This document shows positions 1 through 8,343 of a stretch of DNA of 64,000 nt, piece by piece; the first letter of the stretch is position 1, and each line of letters opens with the position of its first letter. The notes under the pieces were generated by a model. That model did no database searches and was not told the DNA's origin. It worked only from the letters and a program-made list of their open reading frames with translations. The stretch covers positions 38,434 to 102,433 of the forward strand of contig DITE01000035.1 in assembly GCA_002422725.1 (NCBI GenBank), in the 5' to 3' direction. Position numbers and translations under genes: made by a program. This DNA is from Bacteroidales bacterium UBA6192. GTDB taxonomy: Bacteria > Bacteroidota > Bacteroidia > Bacteroidales > F082.

Positions 1-2089
1 CGGCTATTTCTCGCACTACCGCGAAGGCGGCACCAACAACAAAGTGTGGCAGGCACTTGAAATGAACGCATTAGGCCAGCTGAACAAATTTGCCACAGGC
101 AATGGGCTGCAAACCACAAACACTTACTACCCAGGCAATGCGCGGCTGCACACCGTGCAAACCATTGCCGGACAGTCAACTCCCATTCAGGACATGGAAT
201 ATGGCTGGGACAACCTGGGCAACCTCGATTACCGTAAGAAATGGATTGACCACAACAATGACATTTACCTCAACGAAAGCTTCGGTTATGATGACCTGAA
301 CCGTTTGGAAACCATACACCTGAACGATAAGGAAACAGGCTGGCACCGCTATGACGAAGCAGGCCTGGGCAATATGATGGAGAAAACAGCAGACAACAAC
401 TATGTTTTTGCAAATGGGGCCTATGACGGCAGCCGCCCCCATGCCCTGACATCGGCCCATGTGAACAGCACCCTCCGCGCCTATACCTCAGATGACCAGA
501 TCATCGAATGGACACCTTTCGACCAGCCCGCGATTATTGATCAGGGCACAAAAAGCCTCGAGTTCACCTATGGTCACCACCGCCAACGCATCAGGCAACA
601 TCTGAGACATGGCAGTGGCGAAACAACAAAAACCTTCGCAGGCAACTGCGAGTTTGTGAGCATTGACGGGCAGCAGTATGCCTACACCTACCTCAGCAGT
701 CCGGCAGGCCTGTTTTGTATTCATGTGAAAAACCCGGATGGCACCTCAGAGCTGTTTTACATCCACGCGGATCATTTAGGCTCGCTACACACCATCACCG
801 ACGAAAACGGCAGCCTGCTGCAAGAGTTGAGTTTTGATGCCTGGGGAAACAGGAGAGACCCTTCTACCTGGACTTTTTTTGACAAAAATGCTGAAACTGC
901 TTTATTTGACAGGGGTTTCACAGGGCACGAACATTTGGATGGCTTTCAGCTCATCAACATGAATGGCCGCCTCTACGACCCTGTTGTCAGCCGCATGCTC
1001 TCGCCTGACAACTATGTGCAGTCGCCTGATTTCTCGCAGAGTTTCAACAGGTATAGCTATGCCTGGAATAATCCATTGGTTTATACGGATCCGAGTGGGG
1101 AGGTATATTTAATAGATGATTTAATAGTTGGAGGCGTTGGATTTGCACTTGGTTATGTTAGTCATGGACTTACTCACGGGGACTGGGGATGGAATGCTGT
1201 TGGAGCTGGTGGTATAGGTGCAGGTGTTGCCTTACTGAGTTATTATACAGCAGGTGGATTTAGTCTTGCAGCAGGTGGTTCGCTTTCAGGAGGTGTCACG
1301 TTTGCTAGTAATTATTCAATATCTTCAGCAGTAAATAGTTTTATGCCGGGCGTTTCTGTACCAATTACAGACAATTTTTCAGTATCAATGTCAATGGGAC
1401 TTGGTGTAAGCAGTTCCGGGCTTGGAGCAGGTTTTAATTTTTCCGGTGATTATTCGAATGGGGATATTGCAGCATCACTTAGTTACGGAGCGGGAGACGG
1501 AGCTACGGGTAGTTATTCAGGATGGGGAGCAAGTGCAAGATATAACGATTGGGGTGTTGGATATAACAGAACCAATTATTCTGGTTCTCATAGTCAAGTT
1601 GTAGGAGGTGCAACCTTATTTCTTGGAAAAGGTGTTTCTTTCCGTTTAGAAAATGACTTTTTTGGCGATAGACATGACCGTTGGCGTTCCAATGCTTTTG
1701 AGCTTACTATCGGTAATTTTGTTTTAGGTTCAAATTTGTATAATAATGAAGTAGATGTAACAGCAGATCCAGACCTTGAAGGGGGGATGTTGTTGAATAA
1801 TAGTTGCAATCGCCCTCATACGTATAAAGAAAATGGTGTTAAAAAAACAAGAATGCTAGGTGCTTGGAAAGATGGACAAACTTATTCAAGTCCTTTGTGG
1901 GTTGGTTTTAGAGCAAATGGGCAGGTTTATAGATTTGGCTATAGTCATCCGTTGGTACAGGATAGAACACAAAATGTAATTCATAAATGGTTTGGACCTG
2001 GACGAACGAATTTTTTTAATAGATATGATCACTTTCAACAAGGCACATACAATTATTATGGTTATAATAATCCTTATTCGTTATGGTAA
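1..2089 (+). CDS. Rhs-repeat polymorphic toxin, 5' truncated by the window edge, type 23 toxin tip
   Basis: The frame is open to the left edge (first complete codon at 2), so the N-terminal secretion and repeat region lies outside. About 350 visible residues are Rhs core. The core includes the H-A-D-H-L-G-S-L segment and the hallmark end at about 1045-1105, NRYSY followed by NNPL and DPSG. Rhs proteins form a shell that encloses a variable C-terminal toxin. After DPSG base composition drops sharply and a glycine-rich, beta-rich tip follows. Its YRFGYSHPLVQD and terminal NPYSLW segments match the other type 23 (Ntox23-like) tips at 4833-6513 and 7090-7488. The biochemical activity of that toxin family is not known to me. 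The stop codon overlaps the start of the next gene (TAATG), which fits a toxin-immunity pair. One core residue differs from the sister cassettes (FCIHV instead of FGIHV). Rhs identity is firm; the tip family is recognised by eye. Confidence 0.88.
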   Translation, partial: GYFSHYREGGTNNKVWQALEMNALGQLNKFATGNGLQTTNTYYPGNARLHTVQTIAGQSTPIQDMEYGWDNLGNLDYRKKWIDHNNDIYLNESFGYDDLNRLETIHLNDKETGWHRYDEAGLGNMMEKTADNNYVFANGAYDGSRPHALTSAHVNSTLRAYTSDDQIIEWTPFDQPAIIDQGTKSLEFTYGHHRQRIRQHLRHGSGETTKTFAGNCEFVSIDGQQYAYTYLSSPAGLFCIHVKNPDGTSELFYIHADHLGSLHTITDENGSLLQELSFDAWGNRRDPSTWTFFDKNAETALFDRGFTGHEHLDGFQLINMNGRLYDPVVSRMLSPDNYVQSPDFSQSFNRYSYAWNNPLVYTDPSGEVYLIDDLIVGGVGFALGYVSHGLTHGDWGWNAVGAGGIGAGVALLSYYTAGGFSLAAGGSLSGGVTFASNYSISSAVNSFMPGVSVPITDNFSVSMSMGLGVSSSGLGAGFNFSGDYSNGDIAASLSYGAGDGATGSYSGWGASARYNDWGVGYNRTNYSGSHSQVVGGATLFLGKGVSFRLENDFFGDRHDRWRSNAFELTIGNFVLGSNLYNNEVDVTADPDLEGGMLLNNSCNRPHTYKENGVKKTRMLGAWKDGQTYSSPLWVGFRANGQVYRFGYSHPLVQDRTQNVIHKWFGPGRTNFFNRYDHFQQGTYNYYGYNNPYSLW

Positions 2090-2784
2090 TGCGATTCAAG
2101 TTAGTCCCATTTGTTTTTCTTTTTTGCTTTTGTAGTTCATGCACAAGTCAAGTGCCTTTACGCGTTAGGAAAAATTTCACATTTTGTTATGACTCATCTG
2201 CAAATTGTTCTAACTCAAAAATAAAACTAAATGGTTACTATGTGAATATTGAACCGTTTGAAAGACCCTATTATGATTTAAAAACAGGAAAGAAAACGGG
2301 CACAACAAAAGATACCACATATAACAATATGATGTTTTTTTCTGATGGAATTGTTGTGAGAGGTTTTGTTGGTATAAATTGTGGGAATTGTGATATTGAA
2401 AGTAATAACCAGTTTTTATTTAATATATCTCAAAGTAATGAAAATGAAAAAAATGTTTTTTATAATGGTTTCAAATGGGGAATATTTCGCATATTTGGTG
2501 ATACCATAAAAATGCAAACCGTAAATGATCAACCTAGGTTTAATCCCTACTGGTATTTGTTTGAGCAATGGTATTTAATAAATAATGATGGTTCCCTATC
2601 ACCTATTTACAGTAAGAACTTAATAGACGGCAGAGTGTCCGCATTAGCATCTAAAACTCGCGATACGTTTAAATTCATTGAAACCAATATTATATTACCC
2701 TCTGATACATGGCTAAAGAAAGAAGAATGGTTTTGGTGTGATAGAGAAAAATATAGAGAATGGAAAAATGATAATAAGAAATAA
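2089..2784 (+). CDS. Putative immunity lipoprotein for the type 23 Rhs toxin
   Basis: This 231-residue protein starts at ATG 2089, which overlaps the toxin stop as TAATG; an ATG at 2083 is an alternative. The start chosen gives a short signal peptide ending in a lipobox-like CSSC with Cys18, so it is probably a lipoprotein. No enzymatic motif is visible. It shares a loose pattern with the small lipoproteins at 6516 and 7512: a G-x-Y or G-x-F strand near the N-terminus, a central G-x-F-x-I-x-x-D-T stretch, and a C-terminal D-T/S-x-x-W-x-x-K-x-W segment. Position directly behind a toxin tip and this similarity suggest it neutralises the toxin at the membrane. That role is inferred. The gene is AT-rich compared with the Rhs core, as is usual for tip-immunity modules. 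Confidence 0.7.
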   Translation: MRFKLVPFVFLFCFCSSCTSQVPLRVRKNFTFCYDSSANCSNSKIKLNGYYVNIEPFERPYYDLKTGKKTGTTKDTTYNNMMFFSDGIVVRGFVGINCGNCDIESNNQFLFNISQSNENEKNVFYNGFKWGIFRIFGDTIKMQTVNDQPRFNPYWYLFEQWYLINNDGSLSPIYSKNLIDGRVSALASKTRDTFKFIETNIILPSDTWLKKEEWFWCDREKYREWKNDNKK

Positions 2785-2803
2785 ATTATTGCAAATATGA
2801 TTC

Positions 2804-4303
2804 ATGTTTCAATGGAAATCAATTGATATTTCAACGGATATATACAACATCCGCACCTATACCAGCGATGACCAGGTCATAGGATGGACTTCCTTCGACC
2901 AACCCGAATCTATCGAACAAGGCACAAAAAGGCTCGAGTTCACCTATGGCCACCACCGGCAGCGCATCAGGCAACTCTACAGGAACGAAAACGGCGAAAC
3001 AACAAAAACCTATGCAGGCAATTGCGAGTTTGTGAGTATTGACGGGCAGCAGTATGCATACACCTACCTGAGCGGGCCCGCCGGCCTGTTTGGTATTCAT
3101 GTGAAAAACCCGGATGGCACCTCAGAGCTATTTTACATCCACACCGACCACCTTGGTTCATTGCACACCATCACCGACGAAAACGGCAGTCTGCTGCAAG
3201 AGCTGAGTTTTGATGCCTGGGGCAGCAGAAGAAACCCTGCCACCTGGACGATGTTTGAAGAAAACACGGAAACAGCATTATTTGACAGAGGTTTTACCGG
3301 ACACGAACATTTGGATGGCTTCCACCTCATCAACATGAATGGCCGCCTTTACGACCCGGTGGTCTCGCGCATGCTCTCGCCCGACAATTATGTGCAGTCT
3401 CCGGATTTTAGCCAGAGTTTTAATAGGTATAGCTATTGCGTGAATAACCCGCTGAAATATAACGACCCCTCGGGATTTAGCTTTATGAGTTGGTTGTTTG
3501 GCAAGACCTCACAGGCAGCAAAATGGACTTCAAATTCGCAGAGTAGTATAATAAATTCAAGTATTGATATTGCTCAACCTGTTGCGGTTAAGTTAGGTAA
3601 TGCGAAGGAAATAAATTTCTATTTTGGGTATAAGTATGCTTATAACCACGTAACAGGAAACGATAAAGAAAGCCTTAAAACATTGCCAGGCGATATGTTA
3701 GGATTGTTTGGAGCTCATGCATACAATACATTTTGGGATGTTGATGATGTTCAATATTTTGACGGGGCTATTTTAGTAAATAGGCACAAGTCTGGCGATG
3801 GATGGTATGGAATGACTGTCGGTAGTTTTATCTATGGTAATAATTTGGAAACATCAATTGATGAAAATTCCACTTATGATGAAAGGTATGGTTTTTACAT
3901 GTTTGTGCATGAATATGGACACGTATTACAGCATAAAGAGAATGGATTCATATATTTCTTTAAATATGGTTTGCCAAGTTTAGCCGATCAGGTTTTTAGA
4001 GGCTCTGATGCACATGACAATTTTTGGGTTGAAACTGACGCTAATACCAGGGGATATAATTATTTTAGTAATCCTTCAGTTACTAATAAGACTGGTTTTA
4101 GAGCAAGTCATTTTACAGGCAAAAGATATGGAAATTATCCCCTTGGAGCTACCAGGAACGCAACACTTTGGGATTGGATATTTTGGCCATTAACGCCAGC
4201 TATAAGTTATTCTGAGGGCTATTTTGACTTCATGTGGAATAGTATGTATACTTTTCACCCTATATCCAATATTTTGCCCACTCTAGTACTATCAAATTTT
4301 TAA
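2804..4303 (+). CDS. Displaced Rhs core-tip cassette with zinc metallopeptidase toxin domain
   Basis: The 499-residue frame begins with about 16 residues unlike Rhs, then from about 2850 repeats the Rhs core of the first gene nearly residue for residue up to NRYSY, NNPL and DPSG near 3475. It lacks the repeat and export region, so it is an orphan tip that would need recombination into a full Rhs gene to be delivered. After DPSG the sequence is unrelated to its neighbours. It carries HEYGH at residues 369-373 and a W-V-E-T-D-A-N segment with Glu410, which together look like the zinc ligands of a metallopeptidase of the gluzincin type. Proteolytic activity is inferred from those motifs. A small lipoprotein gene follows 3 bp later. 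The ATG at 2804 is the only long-frame start, but the cassette may be transcriptionally silent. Confidence 0.82.
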   Translation: MFQWKSIDISTDIYNIRTYTSDDQVIGWTSFDQPESIEQGTKRLEFTYGHHRQRIRQLYRNENGETTKTYAGNCEFVSIDGQQYAYTYLSGPAGLFGIHVKNPDGTSELFYIHTDHLGSLHTITDENGSLLQELSFDAWGSRRNPATWTMFEENTETALFDRGFTGHEHLDGFHLINMNGRLYDPVVSRMLSPDNYVQSPDFSQSFNRYSYCVNNPLKYNDPSGFSFMSWLFGKTSQAAKWTSNSQSSIINSSIDIAQPVAVKLGNAKEINFYFGYKYAYNHVTGNDKESLKTLPGDMLGLFGAHAYNTFWDVDDVQYFDGAILVNRHKSGDGWYGMTVGSFIYGNNLETSIDENSTYDERYGFYMFVHEYGHVLQHKENGFIYFFKYGLPSLADQVFRGSDAHDNFWVETDANTRGYNYFSNPSVTNKTGFRASHFTGKRYGNYPLGATRNATLWDWIFWPLTPAISYSEGYFDFMWNSMYTFHPISNILPTLVLSNF

Positions 4304-4306
4304 AAA

Positions 4307-4723
4307 ATGAAAAAATTAACAACCATGTATGTATTAATGTTCTTCTTACTTCTTGTAGGATGTGAAAAAAACCATGATAATACTCTAACTATAGTGAATA
4401 ACTCTGATATAACAATTTGGTGGCAGATAGGACGAAGTTATCCAGATACTACTTTAAGCGATGAAAACGAATGGTTAGTAGGAAGAAATACCGAACAAAT
4501 AGCTAAGCCTCATTCAAAAATATCATCATTCCCCAGTGATAATAGAGAAACATGGTTTAAAGCCAATTTCCCTTGCGACACAATGATGGTTTTTGTTTTT
4601 GACAGTTATGTGATGACAAATTTGCCTTGGGAACAAGTCAAGAATGAATATCTTGTATTGAAGCGATATGACTTGAGTTTGGATGACTTAAACAGGATGA
4701 GTTGGACAATAAGTTATCCATAA
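4307..4723 (+). CDS. Putative immunity lipoprotein paired with the metallopeptidase tip
   Basis: This 138-residue protein begins 3 bp after the metallopeptidase tip. It has a hydrophobic leader and a lipobox (LLVGC, Cys19). The mature part carries a L-T-I-V-N-N-S-D strand, a Y-P-D-T-T-L motif and a C-terminal R-Y-D-L-S-L-D-D-L followed by W-T-I-S-Y-P. I recognise this pattern as a family of small Bacteroidota lipoproteins of unassigned function. It is not related to the type 23 immunity-like lipoproteins nearby. Location behind a toxin tip of a different class argues that it is the cognate immunity protein, which is inference from position only. Confidence 0.68.
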   Translation: MKKLTTMYVLMFFLLLVGCEKNHDNTLTIVNNSDITIWWQIGRSYPDTTLSDENEWLVGRNTEQIAKPHSKISSFPSDNRETWFKANFPCDTMMVFVFDSYVMTNLPWEQVKNEYLVLKRYDLSLDDLNRMSWTISYP

Positions 4724-4739
4724 TACTCATGAAGAATCT

Positions 4740-4870
4740 TCATCGAAATGACTGGCAAATTTATCATCGTAAATTAAATGACTTTGCTGCAGCAATCCGT
4801 ATAGTTATTTCCAAAAAACATATCTTTGTTTTATGGACAATGCAGCTACCATATATCAGGCAGTGAGGGC
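4740..4870 (+). repeat. Cassette leader direct repeat, copy A
   Basis: This stretch is repeated imperfectly at 8144-8277. The best conserved part runs from CAATCCGTATAG through TTTCCAAAAAACATATCTTTG to GCAGTGAGGGC. It contains TATCTTTG at 4821-4828, which matches the Bacteroidota -7 promoter box TAnnTTTG, and the ATG of the next cassette at 4833. It marks the border where a displaced Rhs cassette begins. Confidence 0.75.
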
Positions 4871-6395
4871 GTTTGAGGCGTGCAGTGGGCAAAGCAGCAA
4901 GCCCCATGCCCTGACAATGGCTAATATGCCACAAGGCAGCTTGTATACCGATGAGAACCAGTCCATCGAATGGACACATTTCGACCAACCCGAATCTATC
5001 GAACAAGGCACAAAAAGGCTCGAGTTCACCTATGGCCACCACCGGCAACGCATCTGGCAGCACCTGAAGCAAAGTGGGGGCGAAACAACAAAAACCTTTG
5101 CAGGCAATTGCGAGTTTGTGAGTATTGACGGGCAGCAGTATACCTACACCTACCTCAGCAGTCCGGCAGGCATGTTTGGCATACATGTTAAAAGACCGGA
5201 TGGCACCTCAGAGCTGTTTTACATCCACGCGGATCATTTAGGCTCGCTACACACCTTCACCGACGAAAACGGTGACCTGCTGCAAGAGTTGAGTTTTGAC
5301 CCTTGGGGAACCCGCCGCGACCCAAACACCTGGACTGTATTCACAGGCACAGCAACCACGCCACTGTTCGACCGCGGGTTTACGGGCCACGAACACCTTG
5401 ACGGCTTCCAACTCATCAACATGAATGGCCGCCTCTACGACCCGGTGGTCTCACACATGCTCTCGTCCGACAACTATGTGCAATCGCCTGATTTTAGCCA
5501 GAGTTTTAACAGGTACAGCTATGCATGGAATAATCCGTTGGTTTATACGGATCCGAGTGGGGAAATGTTAATGGCTCCATTCTTTTTGATGGCAATGGTA
5601 GCGGATTACACAAGTAACTTGATAAATGGAGTTCACGATCCTTTAGGCACAGCATACAAAAATGTAACAGGAACTATTAGCGGCATAAATAATGCTGCAC
5701 GAATTCCAATTTATCAGAATCAAAACACCAATATTTCAGTTGGATTAGATCCTTTTAATTTTGGAGTTTCTTTGGACGCTTCATTTCAAAGTGGCGATGT
5801 TTCACACACGATTTATGGTGGTTATGGCTGTTTTGGAGCTAATTATGGAGTCTCAAGGACTATTAAAATAGGCGATTTTACTTTTTCTCATGGAATTGGC
5901 TACAGTAGTGGGGTGACAAATTTGTTTTCAGAAAATCCTGAGATTATTCGTGGTTATCAAGCTTTTGGCGGGGCTTCTTATTTTGACAGGAACAGGAATC
6001 AGCGTTTTTCGTTTGGGTTAACTTCTTTTGATGGAAGTCACGCACAAAATAACTGGTTTGTCAGCTATGGAAGAGGCGATTTTTCTTTTGCAATGACCAA
6101 TGATGCATTCACCGGTAGTGATTGGTACCGGACTGCAGCAGCTGAAATTGGCCTTGGCGAAGTGTCGTTTGGATTCAATCTTTTTACTACTGAACCGCCG
6201 TTGGAGGAGTACCAGCGAAAGCCTAAACAATTAGGTAGTGACACAGAATACATATCACCAATACACGGTAAAAATCCGTTAGGAACCTATAAAACTGGTA
6301 GTCGGGTTTTTGCCGGAATGTATTTGGGCTATCGAAATGGGAACAGGGTAAGCAGATTTGGTATAGACGCAGCATGGGTTCAAGACCTTTTTTAA
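4833..6395 (+). CDS. Displaced Rhs core-tip cassette with type 23 toxin domain, frameshifted near the end
   Basis: The start ATG lies inside the leader repeat; Rhs core homology begins only at about 4893. The core shows drift from the other copies: the conserved SRMLSPDNY reads SHMLSSDNY. After DPSG the tip is a beta-rich type 23 polymorphic toxin domain with segments WYRTAAAEIGLGEVSFGFN and FAGMYLGYRNG. The frame stops at 6393-6395 just after a run of six T and five A. The following frame continues the family's C-terminal end to 6513. The product as read therefore lacks about 40 conserved residues and is probably inactive unless the run is a sequencing error or slips. An immunity-like lipoprotein gene follows at 6516. 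Confidence 0.82.
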   Translation: MDNAATIYQAVRAFEACSGQSSKPHALTMANMPQGSLYTDENQSIEWTHFDQPESIEQGTKRLEFTYGHHRQRIWQHLKQSGGETTKTFAGNCEFVSIDGQQYTYTYLSSPAGMFGIHVKRPDGTSELFYIHADHLGSLHTFTDENGDLLQELSFDPWGTRRDPNTWTVFTGTATTPLFDRGFTGHEHLDGFQLINMNGRLYDPVVSHMLSSDNYVQSPDFSQSFNRYSYAWNNPLVYTDPSGEMLMAPFFLMAMVADYTSNLINGVHDPLGTAYKNVTGTISGINNAARIPIYQNQNTNISVGLDPFNFGVSLDASFQSGDVSHTIYGGYGCFGANYGVSRTIKIGDFTFSHGIGYSSGVTNLFSENPEIIRGYQAFGGASYFDRNRNQRFSFGLTSFDGSHAQNNWFVSYGRGDFSFAMTNDAFTGSDWYRTAAAEIGLGEVSFGFNLFTTEPPLEEYQRKPKQLGSDTEYISPIHGKNPLGTYKTGSRVFAGMYLGYRNGNRVSRFGIDAAWVQDLF

Positions 6396-6513
6396 AAATG
6401 GGATTCACCGATGGGTGGTGCCAACACCCTATTTTAATACAAACTACGGTTCACCTTCTGCACCATTCCTGCAAGGGGGGTACGTAAATCCATTTTCACT
6501 TTATACATTTTAA
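6391..6513 (+). other. Out-of-frame C-terminal end of the type 23 toxin
   Basis: Read from 6391 in the frame one base later, this stretch encodes K-N-G-I-H, then T-P-Y-F-N-T-N-Y-G-S-P, and ends F-L-Q-G-G-Y-V-N-P-F-S-L-Y-T-F with TAA at 6511-6513. The fragment at 7090-7488 ends with the same motifs in frame. One extra base in the T6A5 run (6388-6398) explains the break. With the repaired frame the immunity start would be 2 bp downstream, as in the intact cassettes. Confidence 0.85.
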
Positions 6514-6515
6514 TC

Positions 6516-7106
6516 ATGAAATCTATTCATGTAATAATCGGATGCTGTATTCTATTTCTGTTTGGGTCATGTGTAAGCCCAATCAATTGTCGGAAGCACT
6601 TTACAGTATTTATGGATTCTATTTCTGTCTCAAACCATAAATATCAAATTCGAGTGGACGGAATATTTGTTTCAGTAAATCAGCGTGGTGCTTTTGCTTT
6701 ATACAATGGTGGTAAAGCAAAGTTTATTGATTCTTATCTTCCCATTGGTAATGAATTTTGGTTACACCCAGATAAAATGATTTCAATTATTGAGAATCAA
6801 ATAAATATAATTGGGAAGGAGGGAGCCGGCCATTATAAACAAGTGAGTGATACTATAATTATTCAGTCATTTGGTATTTCTAATGACCAACTTTGCCGCA
6901 GATCAGTATATGAATCTAAAGGCATCATACTCAATGATTCAACCATAAAAGTGTTTTCTGATTACTCATATTGGTTCGATTCTGAACTCATCAAAGAACC
7001 GAACATTTATCGCTTATACAAAACCGATCTCAAGCCTGACAGCACATTGGCATGGTTTAATAAAAAACGTTGGTATAAAAAAAACTTGCATGAGAGTAGG
7101 AGGTAA
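6516..7106 (+). CDS. Putative immunity lipoprotein of the type 23 toxin cassette
   Basis: This 196-residue protein has a leader ending in a lipobox (LFGSC, Cys19), followed by V-S-P-I-N-C. The middle carries D-T-I-I-I-Q-S-F-G and D-Q-L-C-R-R, and the end reads D-S-T-L-A-W-F-N-K-K-R-W-Y-K-K-N-L-H. The decayed copy at 8344-8927 is a close paralogue and the gene at 7512 a more distant one. No catalytic motif is seen. It sits 2 bp after the (frameshifted) toxin end, so the likely role is neutralising that toxin in the periplasm or at the membrane. That is inferred from context. Its last codons overlap the start of the next reading frame. Confidence 0.72.
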   Translation: MKSIHVIIGCCILFLFGSCVSPINCRKHFTVFMDSISVSNHKYQIRVDGIFVSVNQRGAFALYNGGKAKFIDSYLPIGNEFWLHPDKMISIIENQINIIGKEGAGHYKQVSDTIIIQSFGISNDQLCRRSVYESKGIILNDSTIKVFSDYSYWFDSELIKEPNIYRLYKTDLKPDSTLAWFNKKRWYKKNLHESRR

Positions 7107-7488
7107 CTTATATACTACAGCCGAAATTGGCATTGGCGAAGTTTCGTTTGGATTCAATCTTTTTACTACTGAACCGCCGTTGGAGGAGTTTAAAAAAGGG
7201 TATGGAGAAACTACCGATTATAAATCTGTTTGGGGACATAACAAAAAAGGCACTTATTCAGGTGGAGAAAGAGTATATGCCGGGCTATATCTTGGCTATA
7301 GAAACGGAAACAAGGTAAGCAGGTTTGGAATAGATAGCCCAGGTGTTCAGGAGTTTACGCAAAACTTTATTCATGGAAAATATTTTCCTTTTGTTAATTC
7401 ACCGTATTTTGACACACGCCTTGGCTCACCCCCTGCAATGTTTTTGCAAGGTGGATATATGAATCCATTTTCGCTTTATCCATTTTAA
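7090..7488 (+). CDS. Type 23 toxin C-terminal fragment without Rhs core
   Basis: The 132-residue frame starts inside the end of the preceding lipoprotein gene (17-bp overlap). From residue about 10 it matches the last third of the type 23 toxin at 4833-6513: T-A-E-I-G-I-G-E-V-S-F-G-F-N, a near-identical stretch of about 65 bp, then L-G-Y-R-N-G-N and a NPFSLYPF end. The Rhs core and the first part of the toxin domain are missing, so this is most likely a leftover of a cassette deleted at its 5' side. The ATG is probably fortuitous. It could still donate its 3' end to an intact toxin gene by recombination. Confidence 0.75.
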   Translation: MRVGGNLYTTAEIGIGEVSFGFNLFTTEPPLEEFKKGYGETTDYKSVWGHNKKGTYSGGERVYAGLYLGYRNGNKVSRFGIDSPGVQEFTQNFIHGKYFPFVNSPYFDTRLGSPPAMFLQGGYMNPFSLYPF

Positions 7489-7511
7489 TCTGACCCAAAA
7501 ATATCCTCAAG

Positions 7512-8102
7512 ATGTATAAACATAAACTTATCCAAATAATTTGTTTACCTATTATGATGGTTTCACTAACGGGTTGTTTTACAAAGAAAAAGGACTTCTA
7601 CACATATAGATACCCTATAGTGGAATCAGGTAAGTCAATTTCTTTTAAAACTAACGGGTTTTATGCACCTATCTCTGGAAAGGCAAGAGTTTTGTTTTTA
7701 TACAAGACAGGCATAGTGAAAGAAGGCCCTTGGGTTACAGACTTTTTTTTGAACACCTCTAAATATTTTGATAATATCAATGTAGATTATTACACCCAAA
7801 TAGGAAAGGAGTACTTTGGTTGTTTTATGATAAAGGATAGTAGTCTTATCATTCAGTATTTTAATCTTCATACCTCACATAATCTCATTTTTCGCAGATG
7901 GGTTTTTGAGTCGAGAGGTGTTGTTCTTAGTGATACATCTTTTATTTTATATACTAATTTTGAATACTTAAACAACAATGAGTTATATAAAGAGCCAGTC
8001 ATATTCATGTATGTACCTTATGAAAACAAACCGGATAGCGCAAATGCCTGGTTTATTAAGAAAAGGTGGTTTAACAAGAACTTGCACAAAAGCCGTATCT
8101 AA
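7512..8102 (+). CDS. Putative immunity lipoprotein, third of the type 23 series
   Basis: This 196-residue protein follows the toxin fragment by 23 bp. The leader ends in LTGC (Cys22), a good lipobox. It has the same layout and the same length as the 6516 gene, including G-F-Y-A-P-I near the N-terminus, a central D-S-S-L-I-I-Q-Y and the C-terminal W-F-I-K-K-R-W-F-N-K-N-L-H. Sequence divergence from the 6516 copy suggests that it protects against a different type 23 variant. The function is inferred. The reading frame is intact, although its toxin partner has been reduced to a fragment. Confidence 0.72.
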   Translation: MYKHKLIQIICLPIMMVSLTGCFTKKKDFYTYRYPIVESGKSISFKTNGFYAPISGKARVLFLYKTGIVKEGPWVTDFFLNTSKYFDNINVDYYTQIGKEYFGCFMIKDSSLIIQYFNLHTSHNLIFRRWVFESRGVVLSDTSFILYTNFEYLNNNELYKEPVIFMYVPYENKPDSANAWFIKKRWFNKNLHKSRI

Positions 8103-8143
8103 TACAAAACCAAGTCTGGCTTAATTTCGTCACAAAAAAAGAG

Positions 8144-8277
8144 TCATCATCGAAAAATCACACAAATTTCTCATCGCAAATCAGTGACTTCGCCGTATCA
8201 ATCCGTATAGGCTATTTCCAAAAAACATATCTTTGTTTTTTGGACAATGCAGCTACGATACATCAGGCAGTGAGGGC
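8144..8277 (+). repeat. Cassette leader direct repeat, copy B
   Basis: This is the second copy of the 4740-4870 repeat. The -7-like TATCTTTG is kept at 8228-8235. The ATG that opens the cassette in copy A is here TTG (TTTTTTGGACAATG). Homology stops at GCAGTGAGGGC, after which the sequence jumps directly into the last codons of a type 23 toxin. Confidence 0.75.
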
Positions 8278-8340
8278 TCTCCTTCTGATCCATTTCTTCA
8301 AGGGGGGTACGTAAATCCTTATTCTTTATATACCTTTTAA
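8278..8340 (+). pseudogene. Remnant of a type 23 toxin: last 20 codons only
   Basis: This segment encodes S-P-S-D-P-F-L-Q-G-G-Y-V-N-P-Y-S-L-Y-T-F and a stop, matching the ends of the toxins at 6513 and 7488. It is joined directly to the leader repeat, so the Rhs core and almost all of the toxin (about 1.6 kb by comparison with 4871-6450) have been deleted. Confidence 0.8.
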
Positions 8341-8343
8341 AAC

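Noticed and set aside
4764..5186. 140-residue minus-strand frame in the Rhs cassette (similar ones at 488-724 and 2831-3100)
   Set aside because: They are antisense shadows of the repeated Rhs core; their similarity comes from the core being repeated.
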